DNA from: Pseudeuparius sepicola
Lineage: Eukaryota > Arthropoda > Insecta > Coleoptera > Anthribidae
Length of the DNA: 64,000 bases
Assembly (NCBI GenBank): GCA_963920635.1
Contig: OY987299.1
Location: 28,474,901-28,538,900 of the forward strand
Reading direction: 5' to 3'
How positions within the stretch are numbered: position 1 is the stretch's first letter; every line of letters begins with the position of its first letter. The notes beneath the pieces are model-generated. The model was not told the DNA's origin. It was given only the letters and a program-made list of their open reading frames with translations, and made no database searches. A program made the position numbers and the translations under genes. Positions 58,029-64,000 of this stretch are shown here, piece after piece.

Positions 58029-58185
58029 GTTTGTATCCAATAGATTTGTGGTTGCTAAGCAACGAAGTGATAATTTGCACAAGTGCAATTACCGCGATAA
58101 TTTGCACAAGTGCAATTATCGCTAGCAGAGGCATGTTATTGGTTGGATTTTTATGGAAGGAGCTACCTTATTGGATGCAAGCAGT
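58029..58185. mobile_element. Small inverted-repeat element with a duplicated central palindrome
   Basis: TTGTATCCAATAG/TTATTGGATGCAA are outer arms. Inside, GATAATTTGCACAAGTGC and AATTACCGC / AATTATCGC form two adjacent ~27-bp palindromes (58070-58125). Confidence 0.6.
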
Positions 58186-58554
58186 ATGAGGGAAATAATC
58201 ATAAAAATACATCAACCAAAATTGTAGAGCGTGCAATTATTTACAAAAAAATGTCTTAATTTTTTTTCATAAGAATCATGTTTTTGAAATTTCGCGATTC
58301 AAAAGTTGAAGTTGCAATCTTCATAATATACCCGAGCCTATATTCATCAACAGTTTTGAAAATGTTTGGAAGGATTTAGTTGATTGTGCACAAGTTAAGA
58401 GTAATAATTACTTTACTCAACAATCTGAAATTACCAACGGACTTCGCTTCCTTCTGTCTATACATATATGGATCTAAAAAAAATAATCTGCTTAGATAAG
58501 TTTCGATACTTATCTTTTGTAAAAATACTCGTAACAATAAACGAGTGCAATTAG

Positions 58555-58960
58555 CTTGTCTTCCTCCAACCTCTGCTTCTGCTCAACATCTATTTTGGGT
58601 ATATTATCAAGTTAAAGTGTGGCTTGGTAATCAACTGAACCCAGAATACTGCGGGGTTGGAAGAATCAATCCAGGCTTTACTTCCACCTGCGCCGGAAAA
58701 ACTTCTGAATATTTTTTTTTGTAATTGTAAAAAAGGATGTAGTGCGAAATTCGGCTGCAAAAAAATTTGAATGTTTTATTCATCAGCATTTACCAGTTGT
58801 CAAAGCCAGTCATGCTCCAATGTTGAATCGCCATCAGAAGAGGATTCCTACGATATCACTGAACAATTCACACCGTTAGAACAATTCACGTGTAGCCAGC
58901 AGGAAGAAGAAGAAGAAGGAGAAGAAGAAGAAGATGAAGACACTGATATTATATTTTTTA
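58555..58960 (+). pseudogene. Arthropod Cys-rich protein relic, second copy
   Basis: Frame 1: ACLPPTSASAQHLFWVYYQV then KVWLGNQLNPEYCG. After a shift: LEESIQALLPPAPEKLL then NIFFCNCKKGCSAKFGCKK, a TGA, then CQSQSCSNVESPSEEDSYD and a Glu/Asp-rich tail. This is the fuller member of the family at 51539-52600: an LPPTSA..WLG module, the PPAPE.LL linker, the C-x-C-KKGC..GCKK Cys cluster, and an acidic tail. Broken by at least one frameshift and one stop. The function of the family is unknown to me. Confidence 0.6.
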
Positions 58961-59179
58961 AATTGTTACGAAATAATATCCAATATTAGACCGGGAGTTA
59001 GTGGCAGATTTTTGGTTGTGATTTTAGTTGACATATCATTATTATGCGTATTATATTCTCACGATAACTATGCTTTCTATAATTTCAACAATTTCATCAA
59101 TGTGTACTTAGGCATTGACAAACGACATGCTAACTTTTCTTCGTCAGTTTCATAAAAAAAAACTTGTTTATCATTGGCA

Positions 59180-59320
59180 GCCTGTTCTGAAACGCGGAAA
59201 AAGTCTTTATTCAAATACAAAGTTCACGCGATCCTAACAGCTCTTTGGGCCACCTGCCTACGAGGATTGTTTTACTATGAACTCTACTTTAAAACACATG
59301 TCAGCTAAACAGTTGAATGA
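59180..59320 (+). pseudogene. Short mariner transposase relic
   Basis: WQPVLKRGKSLYSN, then in another frame AILTALWATCLRGLFYYELY and FKTHVS. This resembles the mauritiana/irritans-type segment KVML.VWWD..G..YYELL...T. Only about 45 codons, frameshifted. Confidence 0.4.
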
Positions 59321-60070
59321 TCAACCATTCAAGGTTTTGGTGTGCAAACAGGGTGTCTTTCTCTGTGACATCTCAAAGTACAATTTTTCGGGGTCAAAAA
59401 TTGAGTATATCAAAAATCAAAACCGCCCCACACAATAAACGACCTAAAAAGAAGGCTGTCAGTCAGTAAATCCATATGAGTTAAGGTGGCTGGTGTGCCA
59501 CAACAGGAAACTTACAGAAAATGTATCATCTTAGACACTGACTTTGTTGACGAAGTTCCAATAATTTAAATTGTTTTTTATTTGTTTGTTGTCATTTTGT
59601 AAAAAAAATAAATTACTTTTGTGTTTATTCATATTTTTCAATAATTCCAGAGCACTCTTGAAACGTATAAAATTTGATAAAAAAAACAGCATTTTGGAAT
59701 AGTCCAGAAAAAAATACAATGTACATTTTTGTATTGAATCTTTGCACACCAACACTTTCCGTGGTCCTGTTGACCATTCAACTGTTGGGAATTCCATGGC
59801 ACACTTGACTCACCAAATTCCTATTTTGCTCAACTTGACCCCTTGCAGAATGGAACTCGCTACATATCTTTTGTTCAAATTTGGTATATAATGTTTTTTT
59901 GGTGTCCTGATGAACGCAGTGGTGTCGAATTTTAAATAAAACAATTGCTAAATAGTTGTAGTTAAAATCGGAGGTATGAAAAAATAGTAACTGACCTTGG
60001 TTTTGCATTTTGAAAATTGTAGGAAGGTTAAAGGAAGCGGTTTTTGAAGGCCTTTCAAACAAAAAAAAAT
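59300..60070. repeat. Dispersed inverted-repeat family A, foldback copy
   Basis: 59305-59350 (ACAGTTGAATGATCAACC..TTGGTGTGCAAA) is the inverted partner of 59745-59790. The segment between matches 120-360 in reverse. 59740-60070 matches 400-780. The copy may include or abut the mariner relic at its left edge. Confidence 0.65.
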
Positions 60071-60809
60071 TCAGGCCATTATCTCTATTTTATGAATTTT
60101 TATATGTTTAAAAGTATATAAAAAATTCAGAACACAATGTATGAATAAAAATATCGAGTATACCTATAAATAATGTTAAAAAATTCAAAATAAGTATTTA
60201 TTTCTTTGTAAAATAGAAAATGTAAAAAATAAAATCCTAATTTTGTCATGTTTATTGCCAAATAATATAGATCACTTCGTAACGATTAACACGGAATATA
60301 AAATATTTGTAAAAATTAGTAGTCACTATCACATATTTTTTAAGATACCTAGCGTTTCTCCTTTATAATCTGGCGAAACATATTATTAATGACAAAAATA
60401 AGAATCAACTTTATAGAGACTATTTGTCTAAAACACGTTTTTTTTTATCTCGCAGATATTCCAGGGATCTATTTCCGCACCAGTAATTCGCTATCGAAAA
60501 TTCAACTCACATTTCGGCTGTTTCCAGGTTTATTGTGTGCCGGAATCAGTTTTGTTGTAATTCCGAAGACATTTCTTCCGCAATAGTCGGCCAATGTGGC
60601 GAAGCCGATATACCTCAGAATCGAAATTTTATACGAGGGGGGCTATAAATAGGATATCAGATTTATAAAGGATTTCGAATATAAATAAGGATCCATTTGA
60701 AGTTTTAAATTTCGAAATGGATATTTCACGGCTAGATCGGTATTGCACGCGATAAAATAAATCATCGAACGAATTTATCTTCTGTACGGGGGTGGTCCAC
60801 GCTAAAATA
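60071..60809. other. No recognised feature
   Basis: AT-rich to 60440, then slightly more mixed. No frame with a known motif. Confidence 0.4.
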
Positions 60810-60842
60810 TACAGTGACAGCCAGAAAGTGTGCACCATATGG
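60810..60842. mobile_element. Solo Tc1-like terminal repeat
   Basis: TACAGTGACAGCCAGAAAGT and GTGCACCATATGG parallel the 22205 element's TACAGTGCCCGCCAAAAAGT..GCACCATATGG. No partner end is found. Confidence 0.55.
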
Positions 60843-61406
60843 AATTTATTTCATATTTCTGAATTGAATTCAAATTAGATGCCGTGGGCCACTTATGCCA
60901 TGAACTAAAACGTCAATATTAAAACCCAGAAAAAGTATCCCAATATTTGAGGGAGGGTCAAAAACTACAAAATAAGCGCAAGAGTAAAGTACTCTTTTTT
61001 TAAACATGAGAACACATTTTACTAAGGAAAGTTGTTTAGAACTAAATGCTATATTCAAATATCAAATTTTACCTGTGATGTCCCAGTTAACAATCTGGCA
61101 TAGTATTGGTACCTGTATAATTGCCACATTTTTCTTTGTAAATTCTACACAGCATCAACTGAAAAATTGCAAATTAGGTAACTTTCGGCACTCAATGCTT
61201 TAATCGCGTAATTTTAAGGGCATTATACAAAAAAATGATAGATTGAAAACAATAGCAAAAGGGTGAAAATACGAGATTTTATTATTATTTTATAGGTGGT
61301 TTATTTGTTTTTATTGTAAATTTAATCTAATTTGTAAAATATGTATTTGATACCAAATAAATATATTAGGATTTATAATAAATTATTTCAGAAAACTCAG
61401 CAAATG
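60843..61406. other. No recognised feature
   Basis: AT-rich. 61000-61050 loosely resembles the arm at 61407-61465. Confidence 0.4.
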
Positions 61407-61473
61407 TTATTAATAAAAGTTGTCTAGAATTAAAAGTTATGCCTAAATAACAAAACATAGCCTCCCAAGAAAA

Positions 61474-61605
61474 AATAGTTATTTATGTACAAAGGCACTA
61501 AAGTTCAACTTTTTATGACTCATGTGGAATTTAGTTGCCAAGGCCTTTGGCCGAGGCAAATAAACCACATGAGTTATAAAAAGAACTTCAGTGCCGAGGT
61601 ACATA
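61474..61605. repeat. Palindrome with GCCGAGGC core (P4)
   Basis: Same family as P3 at 10625-10757: GTTATTTATGTAC..CTTTTTATGACTCATGTGG and CCACATGAGTTATAAAAAG..GTACAT around TTAGTTGCCAAGGCC/TTTGGCCGAGGCAAATAA. Confidence 0.8.
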
Positions 61606-61995
61606 TTATATTTTTTTGAAATCGGAAAAAAAATGTTTTATTAGGCAAGAAAATAATAATAAGGGATCACCCGTCCATGAACCGACTACGTGCGGCGTTG
61701 CTTGACTTTGACGATCGCTCTAGCTAGGTCAAGTAAGACAAGACACGGCATCTTCGTACAGAAAAACCAAACTGCTGCTTCTTGTGCAGCCTACACAACA
61801 AATCTATAGATATTCAAATTTACTAAAATATGTATACTGAAGGATTGCGCTTCTATAGGAAACAATTTCGCAATGTGTACGAAAAGTTAAATGGGCCTAT
61901 ATCGGCCGGGTTTTGAATATTTGGTCACTTTTGACGGGCGATTTCTCCGCGTCTGACGTTTGATGTTTACATCTCGCCAAGGCCTACTTCGTACA

Positions 61996-62032
61996 AAATC
62001 GTACAATAATGTAGCCCATTATTGTACGATTT
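61996..62032. repeat. 15-bp hairpin, loop inverted relative to 11386-11422
   Basis: Stems AAATCGTACAATAAT/ATTATTGTACGATTT as at 11386; loop GTAGCCC instead of GGGCTAC. Confidence 0.85.
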
Positions 62033-62482
62033 ATGTGCTTTTAATGACGATTTTGGGACACTTTACTGCCGATTTCAAGAAAAATATATTTTTGAAAAAC
62101 AATAATTTCCTAAAAAGAAATTTGTTTTAATATTCACTTTAAACAATTTCATAAATCAATCAAAATTAAATCAATTTGTTCAAATTCAAGCATATTTGTA
62201 AAATTAACTTAAGATTTTGAATTTTTAGAGAATCACAAACTTCATGTTTGTTGCAACGATATTAAACAAAACTTTAAAATTTCGCAAAAATTCTCCTGAA
62301 CAAGGTAAAACATTAGTATAATGATAATGTGTATATTAAAAAACTCTCATTTAAGGTGCAACAATGTTTATTAAGAAACTGTAAATTAATTGACGAAATT
62401 TTGTTTTCTTATGAGGCTATGTTTTGGTATTTGGGCATAGCTTTTAATTCTAAACAGCTTTTCTTAATAACTAAGGGTAGAT

Positions 62483-63677
62483 ACTTTACTATGAGGCGCC
62501 ATTTCGGACTAAATTATTATTTTTGAATATATAAATTTCTCGGGCTAATATATTTTTTTAATATGATATTTATAGAAATTTGCGTGAATAATCTTTTTTT
62601 AGTCAAATTTATATATTACGCATCGCCCAAAAGTATATATTACAGTAAACGCAAAAAAATATATCAAAACACGATATATCAATTTGGTGCACCAATATAT
62701 AATAATTTAGGGTACCACTGGTCGTCACCAGAGGTCGCGCCGCGCATTCCTAAAGTGCACCGGCAACGCTGCAGCAGAAAGTGCAGAAGCCCGAAGTCGA
62801 AATATTTTTTTATACCTATGATATTTATAGAAATTTGCGTGAATAATCTTTTTTTAGTCAAATTTATATATTACGCATCGCCCAAAAGTATATATTACAG
62901 TAAACGCAAAAAAAATATATCAAAACACGATATATTAATTTGGTGCGCCAATATATAATAATTTAGGGTACCAACGGTCGTCACCAGAGGTCGCGCCGCG
63001 CATTCCTATAAAGTGCACCGGTAACGCTGCAGCAGAAAGCGCAGAATGGTGTAAAACCAGGGACTCTTTAAAATAAAAAGGGTCCCTGTGTAAAACCCAC
63101 CCCCGATTTTCTTGACATTTTGGCTAGATAGGTTCCTATCCCCTATTTTCGCCCGACGTTACACCATTGGAAAAGATTACCACATCTTTTTTATCGCTGC
63201 CGACTGCCACAATATGATGCGAATGTCCCCTTCTTTTGATTGTGGTGTGTGCACCACAAAACATCAAATCCCAAACCTGACACAGAAAAAGAACATCCAG
63301 TACGTCGGTAATCATAATCACTTCGACTTCGGGCTTCTGCCCTTTCTGCTGCAGCGTTGCCGGTGCACTTTAGGGATGCGCGGCGCGACCTCTGGTGACG
63401 ACCAGTGGTACCCTAAATTATTATATATTGGCGCACCAAATTAATATATCGTGTTTTGATATATTTTTTGCGGTTACTGTAATATATACTTGCGTTTTTG
63501 TAATATATACTTTTACTGTAATATATACTTTTGGGCGATGCGTAATATATAAATTTGACTAAAAAAAGATTATTCACGCAAATTTCTATAAATATCATAT
63601 TTAAAAAATATATTAGCGCGAGAAATTTATATATTCAAAAATAATAATTTAGTCCGAAATGGCGCCTCATACTTTAC
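62483..63677. mobile_element. 1.2-kb inverted-repeat element with an extra direct copy of one arm
   Basis: Outer ends ACTATGAGGCGCCATTTCGG and CCGAAATGGCGCCTCATACT pair. The left arm (62491-62793) has a partial direct copy (62820-63047, period 255). The inverted arm is 63311-63670. The arms contain CAGAGGTCGCGCCGCGCAT and several ATATATTAC hairpins. The centre (63050-63310) has a short open frame (AADCHNMMRMSPSFDCGVCT) with no recognised family. Confidence 0.8.
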
Positions 63678-63723
63678 TCTTGTACGATTTTTATATTTTT
63701 AAAAGCTTTTATTTAACTTGCAA

Positions 63724-63752
63724 TGTATGTATGTATGTATGTATGTATGTAA
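63724..63752. repeat. (ATGT)n microsatellite
   Basis: About seven TGTA/ATGT units. Confidence 0.95.
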
Positions 63753-63798
63753 TTTGTTCGGGTGGAATCTTGCAACTCAATTTTGAAGCAGATATCTT

Positions 63799-64000
63799 CA
63801 ACCGATCGAGCTGAAATTTTGTACACACGTTTAATTTGGATGACAATGCATGATTATATGTGTGACGTCATTCTAAATCCAACATGGCGGATCACCCAAG
63901 ATGGCGGACTAGTTAAATTTCAACCGATCGAGCTGAAATTTTGTACACACGTTTAATTTGGATAACAATGCATGATTATATGTGTGACGTCATTCTAAAT
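63799..64000. repeat. 122-bp tandem repeat running off the window
   Basis: CAACCGATCGAGCTGAAATT at 63799 restarts at 63921 and continues to the end through GTACACACGTTTAATTTGG, GTGTGACGTCATTCTAAAT. Contains AACATGGCGGATCACCCAAG. Similar sequences occur in many insect repeats; no coding region. Confidence 0.85.

Larger units (their letters stand above)
61407..62470. mobile_element. Element with ~60-bp inverted repeats enclosing repeat family C
   Basis: TCTAGAATTAAAAGTTATGC..AAAACATAGCCTC (61425-61465) pairs with GAGGCTATGTTTT..GCATAGCTTTTAATTCTAAA (62412-62453). Inside are palindrome P4 and one unit of repeat family C (to about 62080). Confidence 0.6.

Overview
The window looks like gene-poor, AT-rich nuclear DNA of an arthropod, most likely an insect. 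The evidence is the mix of mobile elements: mariner/Tc1/pogo-type DNA elements, many of which end in a CAGGGTG..CACCCTG signature next to TA; hAT; Penelope-like; an R4/Dong-type LINE in (TAA)n; THAP and tyrosine-recombinase ('Crypton-like') coding pieces; and very many foldback elements. I cannot name the order with confidence. No complete host gene, rRNA or canonical tRNA gene is visible. The only long intact reading frame is the reverse transcriptase/endonuclease ORF of a LINE (46168-48589).

Layout. 1-6060: small inverted-repeat elements, a tRNA-like SINE head and dispersed repeats. 6064-9853: a Crypton-like tyrosine-recombinase gene on the minus strand, split by a hAT element with a perfect 8-bp target duplication; the hAT itself carries a 1.07-kb mariner-derived element. 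8041-15189: a nearly identical tandem duplication (4.0 kb, then 3.1 kb), the second unit lacking about 0.9 kb. 17545-19780: two inverted-repeat transposons, the second holding an unusual array of hairpins with shared loops and differing stems (18411-18842). 20350-22080: relics of a Penelope-like element and a mariner transposase. 22205-31076: Tc1-like, palindromic mariner-like and pogo-like elements and a large composite with TIRs. 31700-36060: dispersed repeats, a LINE RT relic and the first exon of a THAP protein. 36060-41170: mostly featureless, with GC-rich patches and a second hairpin array (40252-40437). 41170-42915: a 326-bp satellite arranged head-to-head as a palindrome, flanked by long (TA)n. 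45633-50124: a mariner-derived element invaded by one LINE, whose (TAA)n tail was then invaded by the Dong-type LINE. 51539-52600 and 58555-58960: two relics of one arthropod Cys-rich protein family, the first split by a 647-bp foldback. 54990-56855: a mariner-like element with a transposase interrupted by one nonsense codon. 59180-64000: more inverted-repeat elements and a tandem repeat running off the end.

Most of what is here is parasitic rather than cooperating genes. Two themes recur. First, short palindromes share a core like CCGAGGCAACGCCGAGG but have unrelated stems; two lie beside the tyrosine-recombinase unit, and two hold the breakpoints of the deletion in the duplication. Second, two tandem arrays of hairpins have conserved loops and changing but still complementary stems. 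A functional link between these and a recombinase is my inference only. All translations and repeat comparisons were done by eye, so boundaries are approximate unless a target duplication or exact splice site is given.
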